In this document: one piece after another, positions 7,134 through 15,402 of the stretch
Numbering within the stretch: the stretch's first letter is position 1
Layout of the letters: each line of letters opens with the position of its first letter
Origin: Microbacterium thalli
Lineage (GTDB): Bacteria; Actinomycetota; Actinomycetes; Actinomycetales; Microbacteriaceae
NCBI RefSeq assembly: GCF_028737325.1
Contig: NZ_JAQZCH010000002.1
Location: 124,001-188,000, forward strand
Reading direction: 5' to 3'
DNA length: 64,000 nt
The notes under the pieces: generated by a model
Database searches by the model: none
What the model was told of the DNA's origin: nothing
The model's input: the letters and a program-made list of their open reading frames with translations, nothing else
Translations under genes and position numbers: made by a program

Positions 7134-8636
7134 TCAGTGCGGGGCCGGGGCGCCGGCGGGGCTGTCGGCCGGCTTGCGGATCAGGAGTGCTCCGATGATG
7201 AGCGGCGAGGCGATGATGGCCGCGACGAGGAACGCGGCGCGTGCCCCCGCCGCTCCGGCGGCCGCGGTCGCGGGATCGCCCGCTCCGGTCTCGGCGGCGG
7301 CCATCACCGTGATCAGCAGCGCGATGCCTGCCGCACCCGCGACCTGCTGCATCGTCGAGACGATCGCGCTGCCGTACGAGTAGAAGCGCGGCTGGAGTGA
7401 ACCCAGTGAGGCGGTGAACAGGGGCGTGAACGACATCGCGAGTCCGAGCGAGAGCACGGTCTGCAGGGCGAGCAGGTGCCACACGGATGTCGTCTCGCTG
7501 AGCGTCGTGAAGGTCCACAGGATGCCGGTCACGAGCACCGCTCCGGGGACGAGGAGCACGCGCGTGCCCCATCGGTCGTAGACCCGCCCGATGAACGGCC
7601 CGGCGATGCCCATGGCGAGCGAACCGGGCAGCACGACGAGGCCGGACTCGAGCGCCGAGAGGCCGAGCACGTTCTGCATGTACAGCGGCAGCAGCGTGAT
7701 GACCCCGAAGAAGGCCATCGACATGACCGCGAGCTGCGCGACAGACAGGGAGAAGTTCAGCGACCGGAACACGCGCAGATCGAGGAGCGCCTCGTCGGAG
7801 CGCTGCAACCGCAGCTGGCGCCAGACGAAGGTCGCGAGGCCGAGGACACCGACCGTGAGCGCGACGATCAGCGGCAGCTGGCCCGTCGGAGCAGCGCCGG
7901 CCTCGCCACCGTGACCGGCCGCGCCGATCTGGCTGAGCCCGAACACCAGACCGCCGAAGCCGAACGCGGACAGCACGATCGAGAGGATGTCGAGCGGTGC
8001 GCGTCGGGTCGACCCCAGGTTGTGGATCCAGGTCACACCGATCGCCAGAGCGACGAGCGCGATCGGCAGCACGACGCCGAAGATCCAGCGCCAGCTCAGC
8101 GTGTCGAGCAGGAAGCCCGACAGGGTCGGCCCGATCGCGGGGGCGAGGGACATCACGATGCTGACCCGCCCCATCATGCGCCCGCGGGCGTGGGGAGGAA
8201 CGACCGTCATCAGGGTCGTCATGAGCAGGGGCATCATGATGGCGGTGCCCGATGCCTGCACCACCCGCGCCACGAGCAGCACGGAGAATCCCGGTGCCAG
8301 CAGTGCGATGAGCGTGCCCGCCGAGAACAGGCTCATGGCCGTCGTGAACACTGCGCGCGTCGTGAAGCGCTGCAGCAGGAACCCGGTGATGGGGATGACG
8401 ACGGCCATCGTGAGCATGAAGGCGGTGGTCAGCCACTGGGCGGCGACAGCGGTGATGCCGAAGTCGACGATGAGGTGGGGGATCGCGACGCCCATCGTGG
8501 TCTCGTTGAGGATCGCGACGAAGGCCGCGACGAGCAGCAGCCAGATGACGCGGTTGGCCTCGGCGGAAACGACGGTGGGTACCGGGGCCGTCGCGGGGAC
8601 GGGGGAATCGGTGGCGGACGACGGCGCGACGGCCAT
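7134..8636 (-). CDS. MFS drug exporter, DHA2 (EmrB/QacA-like) family
   Basis: The 500-residue protein has a short Pro/Ala-rich cytoplasmic N-terminus and about 14 hydrophobic segments, the DHA2 count. L-N-E-T-T-M-G-V-A-I-P in the first helix (about residue 43) and the G-R-V/G-R-M-M-G loop around 150 are typical of proton-driven multidrug efflux. The first-helix acidic residue is Glu. It is expected in the cytoplasmic membrane; the exported compound cannot be deduced. GAGGAG about six bases upstream supports ATG8636. No TetR- or MarR-type regulator is adjacent, so control is unclear. Confidence 0.9.
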   Translation of the reverse strand: MAVAPSSATDSPVPATAPVPTVVSAEANRVIWLLLVAAFVAILNETTMGVAIPHLIVDFGITAVAAQWLTTAFMLTMAVVIPITGFLLQRFTTRAVFTTAMSLFSAGTLIALLAPGFSVLLVARVVQASGTAIMMPLLMTTLMTVVPPHARGRMMGRVSIVMSLAPAIGPTLSGFLLDTLSWRWIFGVVLPIALVALAIGVTWIHNLGSTRRAPLDILSIVLSAFGFGGLVFGLSQIGAAGHGGEAGAAPTGQLPLIVALTVGVLGLATFVWRQLRLQRSDEALLDLRVFRSLNFSLSVAQLAVMSMAFFGVITLLPLYMQNVLGLSALESGLVVLPGSLAMGIAGPFIGRVYDRWGTRVLLVPGAVLVTGILWTFTTLSETTSVWHLLALQTVLSLGLAMSFTPLFTASLGSLQPRFYSYGSAIVSTMQQVAGAAGIALLITVMAAAETGAGDPATAAAGAAGARAAFLVAAIIASPLIIGALLIRKPADSPAGAPAPH

Positions 8637-8752
8637 AAGGGCTCCTCGGGGAAAGATCGGTCGTCATCCGAAGACGGACGCGAAGAGGGGAACGCGCCCC
8701 CGGAGCGATTATTCCCGGTCGGGGCGGCGGACATGCGTGCGAGGCGGGAAGG

Positions 8753-9709
8753 TCACCACAGGTGTGCCGCGCGCAGCAGCTCGGCTGTCTCGGACTCCCG
8801 CGACTCGTGTCCCGGCGTCCGAGCGAGGAACTCGCGCACGAGAGCGCCGACGCGCCGGCGGTAGTCCGGGTCGGGATGCGTCTGCGCGATCCGGACGAGC
8901 GGGGGCACATCGAGGTCGAGCACGAGGTCCACCCGGGCTCGGGCCGCGGCCCGAGCGTCGGCGGCATCGAGCACCGCGAGGCCGCCCCGGAGCCCGTCGA
9001 GGTAGTCCACGAGCACGGGCAGCTGCGCCCGGTGCTGCGTGATCGACGACCCGTCAGCGCGTTCGCGCCACTGCACGACGACATCCGGGATGACGTCGAA
9101 CGCACGTGCCCGGGTGTACATCTGCTGCGCGACGAGCTGATCCTCGTACAGACGGCCCTCGGGGAATCGGAGACGGTTCCGGCGCCAGAACTCGATGCGG
9201 CTGGCCTTCGACCACGCGACGATGTTGCCCGACGCCGCCGGGTGATCGGCCAGGGTCACGCCCCGCCGCTCCGGATCGGTCGCGGCGGCGACCCAGGGCT
9301 GCACCGGCCCGGGGGTGTATCCCTCGTCGGTCGGCCGCAGGCGCACGTATGCGCCGGCGACGAAGTCGGAGCCGGACGCGTCGAGGGTGCCCACGAGCCG
9401 CTCGAGCGCCCGCGGGGCCAGGATGTCGTCGGCATCCAGGAAGGCGACGAACGGCGTCTCGACCAGGTCCAGGCCGGCGTTGCGCGCGGCACCGAGGCCC
9501 CGAGGCCGGTCGTGGCTCACCACGTTGAGGCGCGGGTCGGCGGCGGCCGCCGCCCGGAACATCGAGCCGGTGGCGTCGCGCGAACCGTCGTCGACGAGGA
9601 TGCCGCGCCACGAGCTCAGGGTCTGCGTGCGCAGGGAGTCCAGAGCCTCTTCGGCGTAGGGGGCGACGTCGCGACCGGGAATGATGACGGTGACGACCGG
9701 CGTGCTCAC
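8753..9709 (-). CDS. family 2 glycosyltransferase, last gene of the NAD operon
   Basis: The 318-residue GT-A fold enzyme opens V-V-T-V-I-I-P-G-R-D, has V-D-D-G-S-R-D for UDP-sugar binding near residue 39 and the metal-binding D-A-D-D at about 92-95, with a later E-D-Q near 190 as the catalytic-base region. There is no membrane segment. GT2 enzymes of this shape build cell-surface glycans or teichoic-type polymers; donor and acceptor are unknown. Its GTG start (9709-9707) overlaps the desulfurase stop by four bases (GTGA), so it is translationally coupled to NAD biosynthesis genes, an unexpected partnership. Confidence 0.9.
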   Translation of the reverse strand: MSTPVVTVIIPGRDVAPYAEEALDSLRTQTLSSWRGILVDDGSRDATGSMFRAAAAADPRLNVVSHDRPRGLGAARNAGLDLVETPFVAFLDADDILAPRALERLVGTLDASGSDFVAGAYVRLRPTDEGYTPGPVQPWVAAATDPERRGVTLADHPAASGNIVAWSKASRIEFWRRNRLRFPEGRLYEDQLVAQQMYTRARAFDVIPDVVVQWRERADGSSITQHRAQLPVLVDYLDGLRGGLAVLDAADARAAARARVDLVLDLDVPPLVRIAQTHPDPDYRRRVGALVREFLARTPGHESRESETAELLRAAHLW

Positions 9710-10836
9710 GCTGCCGATCGTACTGCGGCCACGGCGGCCGCCAACGCGTCCGCGAGAGCGGCGGGGGCGGGTGGCGCCGTGCGGTCGAAGCTGAACCGCA
9801 CGGCCGTCCGCGTCTCGTCGTCGGTCAGTCCGATCGCCGCGAGGACGTGCGAGGGGTCAGTGCTGCCGGCCGCGCAGGCCGACCCGCTGCTGGTGATGAT
9901 GCCGCGGCGCTCGAGTTCGAGCAGCACGGCCTCGCCCGACGTGCCGGTGAACACGAAGGACGCGAGCCCGGGGAGGCGATCGACGGCGTCGCCGGTGAGC
10001 CGCGCTCCGGGGATCGTCGCGAGGACGCGCGCGGTGAACTCCTCACGGGCAGCGGTAGCGCGGGTCGCGGCATCCGTGCGCTCCTGTTCGGCCAGCTCGA
10101 GCGCGACGGCGAGCGCCACGGCGCCGGCGACGTTCTGCGTGCCCGACCGGCGGCCGCGTTCCTGACCGCCGCCGTGCAGCACCGGCTCGAGCGGGAGGCG
10201 CCCGCGGACGGCGAGCGCCCCGATCCCCTGAGGGGCGCCGATCTTGTGGCCCGCGATCGAGAGCGCATCCACGCCCAGGCCCGCGAGCGGCAGCCACCCC
10301 GCGGCCTGGACGGCGTCGACGTGCACCGGGATGCCGCCTGCGGTCGCAGCGATCGCGGCGACATCCTGCACCGTCCCGATCTCGTTGTTGGCGTAGCCGA
10401 TGCTGATGACCGCGGTGTCATCGCGCACGGCGGCGGCGACGTCGTCGGGTCGCACCCGTCCGCGGGTGTCGACGGGGAGGATGTCGAGGTCGTAGTCGTG
10501 CATGCGAGCGAGATAGCGGCCGACGGCGAGGACGGACGCGTGCTCGATCGCCGTCGTGATCAGGTGTCCGGGGCGACGGCCCCGTGCGCCGAGAGCGAGC
10601 CCGGCGATCGCGAGGTTGTTCGCCTCGGTGCCGCCGGAGGTGAAGACGATGTCTCCCGCGCGCATTCCGAGCACGCCGGCGATGCGTCGGCGTGCGTCCT
10701 CGAGAGCCGCCGAGACGTCCTCGCCGACGGTGTGGACACTCGAGGGGTTGCCGAACCGCCCGAGGAGGAACGGGGCCATCGCCTCGAGTACCTCGGCGCG
10801 CACCGGGCCGCCGGCGGCATGGTCGACGTACAGCAT
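9706..10836 (-). CDS. cysteine desulfurase (NifS/IscS-like)
   Basis: The 376-residue PLP enzyme takes sulfur from cysteine for Fe-S cluster assembly. Visible landmarks are T-S-G-G-T-E-A-N-N (cofactor phosphate region, about 66-74), the PLP lysine in S-I-A-G-H-K-I-G (about 198) and the active-site loop S-S-G-S-A-C-A-A-G with the persulfide Cys near 323. Its start ATG10836 overlaps the nadC stop by one base (TGATG). As in the Bacillus nifS-nadBCA cluster, the neighbourhood suggests it is dedicated to the [4Fe-4S] cluster of NadA. That assignment is inference from context. Confidence 0.93.
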   Translation of the reverse strand: MLYVDHAAGGPVRAEVLEAMAPFLLGRFGNPSSVHTVGEDVSAALEDARRRIAGVLGMRAGDIVFTSGGTEANNLAIAGLALGARGRRPGHLITTAIEHASVLAVGRYLARMHDYDLDILPVDTRGRVRPDDVAAAVRDDTAVISIGYANNEIGTVQDVAAIAATAGGIPVHVDAVQAAGWLPLAGLGVDALSIAGHKIGAPQGIGALAVRGRLPLEPVLHGGGQERGRRSGTQNVAGAVALAVALELAEQERTDAATRATAAREEFTARVLATIPGARLTGDAVDRLPGLASFVFTGTSGEAVLLELERRGIITSSGSACAAGSTDPSHVLAAIGLTDDETRTAVRFSFDRTAPPAPAALADALAAAVAAVRSAA

Positions 10837-11693
10837 CAGCGGGGAGACGGTGCCAGATCGAGCCCCAGGTCGAGGGCGGCGGCGGAGTGGGTGAGCGCCC
10901 CGACCGAGATGACGTCGACGCCGGTCTCGGCGATGGCCCGCACCGTGTCGAGCGTGACGCCGCCCGATGCCTCGACGGTCGCGCGTCCCGCGATCAGCTC
11001 CACGCCGCGGCGGAGGTCGGGCAGCGAGAAGTTGTCGAGCATGATCGTGTCGACACCCGCGGCGAGCACCGGCTCGATCTGGTCGAGGCGGTCGACCTCG
11101 ACCTCGATGTGGGTCGTGTGCGGCAGGGCGGCTGCGGCGCGCCGCAGGCCGTCCGTCAGCGACACGCCGCCGGCGGTGATGACGCCGAGATGGTTGTCCT
11201 TGAGCATCACGGCGTCCGACAGCGAGAAGCGGTGGTTCGCCCCGCCGCCGTCACGGACGGCCGCGCGTTCGACGGCCCGCAGGCCCGGCGTGGTCTTGCG
11301 GGTGTCGGTGATACGCACACCGGTGCCGGCGACGGCGTCGACATACCGGCGGGTCAGGGTCGCGATGCCCGACATCCGCTGGGCGAAGTTCAGGCCGACA
11401 CGCTCGGCGGTGAGCACCGCTCGGGCGGGACCGGTGACGGTCGCCAGCACCGCGCCGGGGGCGATGCCGGCGCCGTCGGGCACTCGCTGCTCGACGGCGC
11501 AGTCCGGGTCGGTGATGGTGAAAGCCGCAGCGAAGAACGCGGCGCCGCTGAAGACGCCCGCGGTTCGGCTGACCAGGTGGGCGGTGAGCTCGGCATCGGC
11601 CGGGACGAAGACGGCGCTGGTGAGATCGCCCCAGGGGGCGTCCTCGTCGAGCGCCGACTGGACGAGGCGGGAGACGTGGCGAGCGGGGATCAT
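10836..11693 (-). CDS. nadC: quinolinate phosphoribosyltransferase
   Basis: The 285-residue NadC converts quinolinate and PRPP to nicotinate mononucleotide, CO2 and PPi. Substrate-binding signatures are T-R-K-T-T-P-G-L-R (about 134-142), G-G-G-A-N-H-R (about 154-160) and L-K-D-N-H (about 168-172), with the C-terminal barrel V-E-A-S-G-G-V. ATG11693 overlaps the nadB stop by one base (TGATG). Length and motif spacing are normal for a type II PRTase, so it should be active. Confidence 0.96.
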   Translation of the reverse strand: MIPARHVSRLVQSALDEDAPWGDLTSAVFVPADAELTAHLVSRTAGVFSGAAFFAAAFTITDPDCAVEQRVPDGAGIAPGAVLATVTGPARAVLTAERVGLNFAQRMSGIATLTRRYVDAVAGTGVRITDTRKTTPGLRAVERAAVRDGGGANHRFSLSDAVMLKDNHLGVITAGGVSLTDGLRRAAAALPHTTHIEVEVDRLDQIEPVLAAGVDTIMLDNFSLPDLRRGVELIAGRATVEASGGVTLDTVRAIAETGVDVISVGALTHSAAALDLGLDLAPSPR

Positions 11694-13255
11694 CAGGCGA
11701 CCTTGTCGGAGAGGAGGGCGGAAGCGGTGCGGCCGGCCGGATCGTCGGACCGGTAATGGGAGCCCAGGGATTGCGAGCGCGCGAGGGCGGCTCTCGTCAG
11801 CGTGCGGGCCACAAGCAGCAGGTTGGCGTCCTCGTGCTCGCCGGCCGAGCGCGGCTCGGCCGGCTCGGCCGTCCAAGCGTCGAGAGTGGCGAGTGCGTGA
11901 CGCAGGCCCGCGGCATCCCGGTGCAGCCCGACGTGCTTCCACATGAGGTGCTGCAGGGCGGCGCGGGAGAACGGCGGGAGCCCATCCGGCGACCCGGTCG
12001 GCGGTCCGCTCACGGGCGGAACGACGACGGTCGCCCCGCCGAGCGCCCCTGCCAGGCCCGGCTCGCGGCGAGGGCGGTCGAGCGCCACCGCCGATGCCGC
12101 GCGCGCCGCGAAGACGGCCGCCTCGAGCAGCGAGTTGGACGCCAGCCGGTTCGCGCCGTGCACGCCCGTCCGCGCAACCTCGCCGACGGCGTAGAGACCC
12201 GGCACGCTCGTGCGTCCGTCGAGGTCGGTGGCGACCCCGCCCATGGCGTAGTGGGCGGCAGGCGTGACCGGGATCGGCTCACGCGCCCACTCGAGGCCGC
12301 GCGCACGCAGTCGGCGGTCGATCGACGGAAAGCGTTCGGCGAGGAAGGATGCCGTCTCCCTCTCCGTCGCCCGGATCGCGGTCGCGTCGAGCCGGACCGG
12401 GCGGCCGTCCTGTCGTGCCATGGCTGCGGCGATCGCTCGGGCCACGACGTCGCGCGGCGCGAGCTCCGCGGCGGGATGGGCTTCGACGCAGAACCGGTGC
12501 CCCGCCTCGTCTCGCAGCACAGCGCCCTCGCCGCGCACCGCTTCGGAGATGAGCTCCCCGTCGGCAAGCGCCGTGGGGTGGAACTGCACGAACTCCAGGT
12601 CGGCCACGCGCGCGCCGGCGCGCAGGGCGAGGGCGATGCCGTCGGCCGTCGCCACCTCGGGGTTGGTGGTGTGCGCGAACAGGCGGCCCGCGCCGCCGGT
12701 GGCGAGCACGACGGCGTCGGCGTCGATCGTGGTCTCGGCTCCGCGGAACAGGGTGCGCACCCCGCGGGCTCGGCCGCGCGCGATCATCACCTCGGTTGCG
12801 AGGGTGTCGGGTCGGATGTCGACGTCGGAGTCGCGGAGGGCGGTGTTCAGCGCTCGCTGGATGGCGCCGCCGGTCGCATCACCGCCGGCGTGCAGGATGC
12901 GCGGCCGGCCGTGCGCACCCTCCAGCCCGAGGCTGAGGGCGCCCGCGGCATCCCGGTCGAACACGACGCCGAGCGCGGCGAGCTCGTCGACGACCTCCGC
13001 TCCGGCCGAGACCAGCACCCGGGCCGCTGCGGGGTCGACCGTCCCGGCGCCCGCGGCGAGGGTGTCGGCCAGGTGCGACGCGACGTCACCGTCGCCGCCC
13101 ATCGCTGCCGCGATCCCGCCTTGCGCGTACGCCGTGTTGCCGGCGCCGAGGGGGCCCTTGCTCAGCAGCACGACGCTGCATCCGGCGCGATCCGCACGCA
13201 GCGCGCAGAGCCCACCGGCGAGCCCCGCACCGACCAGGACGACGCGCGTCGTCAC
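11693..13255 (-). CDS. nadB: L-aspartate oxidase
   Basis: The 520-residue flavoprotein oxidises L-aspartate to iminoaspartate, the first step of quinolinate synthesis. The FAD-binding G-A-G-L-A-G-G is at residues 8-14, the flavin loop G-N-T-A-Y-A-Q-G-G-I at about 39-48, and the succinate dehydrogenase/aspartate oxidase signature H-G-A-N-R-L-A-S-N-S-L-L-E is near 365. The GTG start (13255-13253) overlaps the nadA stop by four bases. The C-terminal helical domain is present and ends at the nadC start. Confidence 0.96.
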   Translation of the reverse strand: MTTRVVLVGAGLAGGLCALRADRAGCSVVLLSKGPLGAGNTAYAQGGIAAAMGGDGDVASHLADTLAAGAGTVDPAAARVLVSAGAEVVDELAALGVVFDRDAAGALSLGLEGAHGRPRILHAGGDATGGAIQRALNTALRDSDVDIRPDTLATEVMIARGRARGVRTLFRGAETTIDADAVVLATGGAGRLFAHTTNPEVATADGIALALRAGARVADLEFVQFHPTALADGELISEAVRGEGAVLRDEAGHRFCVEAHPAAELAPRDVVARAIAAAMARQDGRPVRLDATAIRATERETASFLAERFPSIDRRLRARGLEWAREPIPVTPAAHYAMGGVATDLDGRTSVPGLYAVGEVARTGVHGANRLASNSLLEAAVFAARAASAVALDRPRREPGLAGALGGATVVVPPVSGPPTGSPDGLPPFSRAALQHLMWKHVGLHRDAAGLRHALATLDAWTAEPAEPRSAGEHEDANLLLVARTLTRAALARSQSLGSHYRSDDPAGRTASALLSDKVA

Positions 13256-14565
13256 GGGCGGGCCGCCAGCATCCGTTCGAGCGCGAGGCGAGCGGGCTCA
13301 GCGACATCGCCCGGTACCTGGATGCGGTTGGGCGTGCGACCGGCCACGAGCTCATCGAGTACCCAGGCGAGGTACCCGGGGTGGATGCGGTACATCGTCG
13401 AGCACGGGCAGACGATGGGATCGAGGCAGAAGATCCGGTGCTGCGGGTACTGCGCGGCCAGGCGCTGGACGAGGTTGATCTCGGTGCCGACGGCGAAGGT
13501 GGTCGGCTCGGAGGCGGCGTCGATGGCCGAACGGATGTACTCCGTCGACCCGGCCTCGTCGGCCGCGTCGACGACATCCATCGGGCATTCGGGATGCACG
13601 ATGACCCGCACCCCCGGGTGCTCGGCGCGCGCCCGGTCGATCTGGTCGACGGTGAAGCGGCGATGCACCGAGCAGAAGCCGTGCCAGAGGATGACCTGAG
13701 CGTCGGTCAGCGCCGCGCGATCGTTGCCGCCGTATGCGCGGCGGGGGTTCCACAACGGCATCCGGTCGAGCGGCACGCCCATCGCCTTCGCGGTGTTGCG
13801 GCCGAGATGCTGGTCGGGGAAGAACAGCACGCGCCGGCCGCGTGCGAACGCCCACTCGAGCACGGTCCGCGCGTTCGACGAGGTGCAGACGATGCCGCCG
13901 TGGCGGCCGACGAAGCCCTTGATGGCGGCCGAGGAGTTCATGTAGGTGACCGGGACGACCGGCAGCAGACCGTCCTCATCCGGCTGCTCCAGATCGCCGT
14001 AGAGCTCGGCGAGCTGCTCCCAGCACTCCTCGACCTCGTCGATCGAAGCCATGTCGGCCATCGAGCATCCCGCCGCGAGGTTCGGCAGGATGACCGCCTG
14101 CTCGGGCTGCGACAACAGGTCGGCGGTCTCGGCCATGAAGTGCACGCCGCAGAAGACGATCGCCTCGGCCTCGGGATGCGACTTCGCCGCGCCCGCGAGC
14201 TGGAACGAGTCGCCCACGTAGTCCGCGTGCACGACGACCTCTTCGCGCTGGTAGAAGTGCCCGAGCACGACCACGCGGTCGCCGAGAACGGTCTTCGCTT
14301 CGCGGATGCGCTGATCGAGCTCGCGCTCGGATGCGCGCCGGTACCACTCGGGAAGCTCGCCCTGCCGCGGCGACCCGGTGCGGATGACGTCGCCCATCGA
14401 CGACCCGGGGCCGTAGCCGGGACGGGCATCGAACTCCCACGGGCCGGCGGCGAGGTCGGTGTTGCAGGTCGCCGCTCGCGAGGCCCCGGCGACGATCGCC
14501 TGGATGCCGTGGTCGACGCTGGGGTCGAGCGGGCGCGCGGTCAGGGGCAGGGATGCGGTGGTCAT
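13252..14565 (-). CDS. nadA: quinolinate synthase A
   Basis: The 437-residue [4Fe-4S] enzyme condenses iminoaspartate with dihydroxyacetone phosphate to quinolinate. It belongs to the long actinobacterial form, with about 90 residues before the core G-H-F-Y-Q-R-E-E. The three cluster cysteines are visible in F-C-G-V-H-F-M-A-E-T-A, H-P-E-C-P-M-D and the C-terminal C-L-D-P-I-V-C-P-C region. GAAGGAA about six bases upstream supports ATG14565. It lies ten bases after the regulator gene and overlaps nadB. Cluster supply probably comes from the co-encoded desulfurase. Confidence 0.96.
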   Translation of the reverse strand: MTTASLPLTARPLDPSVDHGIQAIVAGASRAATCNTDLAAGPWEFDARPGYGPGSSMGDVIRTGSPRQGELPEWYRRASERELDQRIREAKTVLGDRVVVLGHFYQREEVVVHADYVGDSFQLAGAAKSHPEAEAIVFCGVHFMAETADLLSQPEQAVILPNLAAGCSMADMASIDEVEECWEQLAELYGDLEQPDEDGLLPVVPVTYMNSSAAIKGFVGRHGGIVCTSSNARTVLEWAFARGRRVLFFPDQHLGRNTAKAMGVPLDRMPLWNPRRAYGGNDRAALTDAQVILWHGFCSVHRRFTVDQIDRARAEHPGVRVIVHPECPMDVVDAADEAGSTEYIRSAIDAASEPTTFAVGTEINLVQRLAAQYPQHRIFCLDPIVCPCSTMYRIHPGYLAWVLDELVAGRTPNRIQVPGDVAEPARLALERMLAARP

Positions 14566-14575
14566 GACGGTTCCT

Positions 14576-15274
14576 TCAGCGGGGGAGCGGGCCGCGGTCG
14601 GCCAGCTCGGCGTCGTGGTTGTAGCGATACAGGCGGGCGGGTCGGTGACTGCCGGTGCGGAAGTCGTCGGTCGGGATGAGGGTGCCCGAGCCGTCGACCT
14701 GGCGTCGGAAGTTGGCCGGGTCGAGCCGGCGGCCCCCGATCGCCTCGTAGACCTCGCGCAGTTCGGCGAGGGTGAACAGCTCGGGCAGCAGTCCATGGGC
14801 GATGCGGCTGTAGCCGACCTTGTTCCGCAGTCGCCACAGGGCGTACTCGACGATGAGTTCGTGGTCGAACGCCAGGGGCGGCAGTGCGGCGGCGTCGAAC
14901 CACGCGACGTTCTCGTCCGCGGGAAGCGGCGTCGCGGCGACATCCTCGCGCACGAGCGCCCAGTAGACGATCGACACCACGCGTGCGGGCGAGCGGCCGA
15001 CGTCGCCGAACGCGTACAGCTGCTCGAGATAGCTCGGGGCCAGCGCGGTCGTCTCGGCGAGGGTGCGGGATGCCGCGGCCTCGAGGTTCTCGGACGCGTC
15101 GAGCCACCCGCCCGGCAGGGCCCACTGACCTTCATGCGGATCGCGCGTGCGCCGCACCAGCGGCAGCACGACCGCGGGCAGCTCGCCGGCGTCGTCATGA
15201 CGCAGGCTGAAGATGACCGTCGACACCGCGACGCGGATCTCATCGCGCGGCTCCGGTGAGGGTGTTCGTGTCAT
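14576..15274 (-). CDS. NrtR-like Nudix/winged-helix regulator of NAD synthesis
   Basis: The 232-residue protein joins an N-terminal Nudix-like domain to a C-terminal winged helix (L-F-T-L-A-E-L-R-E-V-Y-E-A-I-G-G at about 168-183). This is the NrtR architecture, in which the Nudix fold senses ADP-ribose or related NAD metabolites and releases operator DNA. Part of the Nudix box is degenerate: E-A-A-A-S-R-T-L-A-E-T-T replaces the usual R-E-L-x-E-E-x-G, as expected for a sensor rather than a hydrolase. As first gene of the nad operon it probably controls its own transcription. AGGG upstream and the promoter at 15299-15326 favour ATG15274. Confidence 0.85.
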   Translation of the reverse strand: MTRTPSPEPRDEIRVAVSTVIFSLRHDDAGELPAVVLPLVRRTRDPHEGQWALPGGWLDASENLEAAASRTLAETTALAPSYLEQLYAFGDVGRSPARVVSIVYWALVREDVAATPLPADENVAWFDAAALPPLAFDHELIVEYALWRLRNKVGYSRIAHGLLPELFTLAELREVYEAIGGRRLDPANFRRQVDGSGTLIPTDDFRTGSHRPARLYRYNHDAELADRGPLPR

Positions 15275-15298
15275 GGTGACCCTAACTCTCGCGCCGAT

Positions 15299-15326
15299 CT
15301 TATAGTCGCGAAGACCTGAACGCCAA
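15299..15326 (-). promoter_or_regulatory. promoter of the nad operon
   Basis: On the minus strand the -35 TTGGCG (15326-15321) and -10 TATAAG (15304-15299) are separated by 16 bases. The expected start site leaves a leader of only about 17-20 bases before ATG15274. An NrtR operator would be expected to overlap here, but I could not define a convincing palindrome. Confidence 0.6.
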
Positions 15327-15402
15327 CAGGAGCCCGCCCGTCGCGTCGCGGGGCGACTCACAGCCGGGCCGCGTACGCTGATCCGGTCCCCGAGGAGGTC
15401 CC

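Noticed and set aside
8637..8752. A terminator for the nad operon after the GT2 gene
   Set aside because: Only short, weak complementarities are visible between 8637 and 8752. No hairpin comparable to others in the window could be drawn.
15275..15320. A defined NrtR operator palindrome at the nad promoter
   Set aside because: Only the outer CTA...TAG bases match in inverted orientation. I could not support a specific site by eye.
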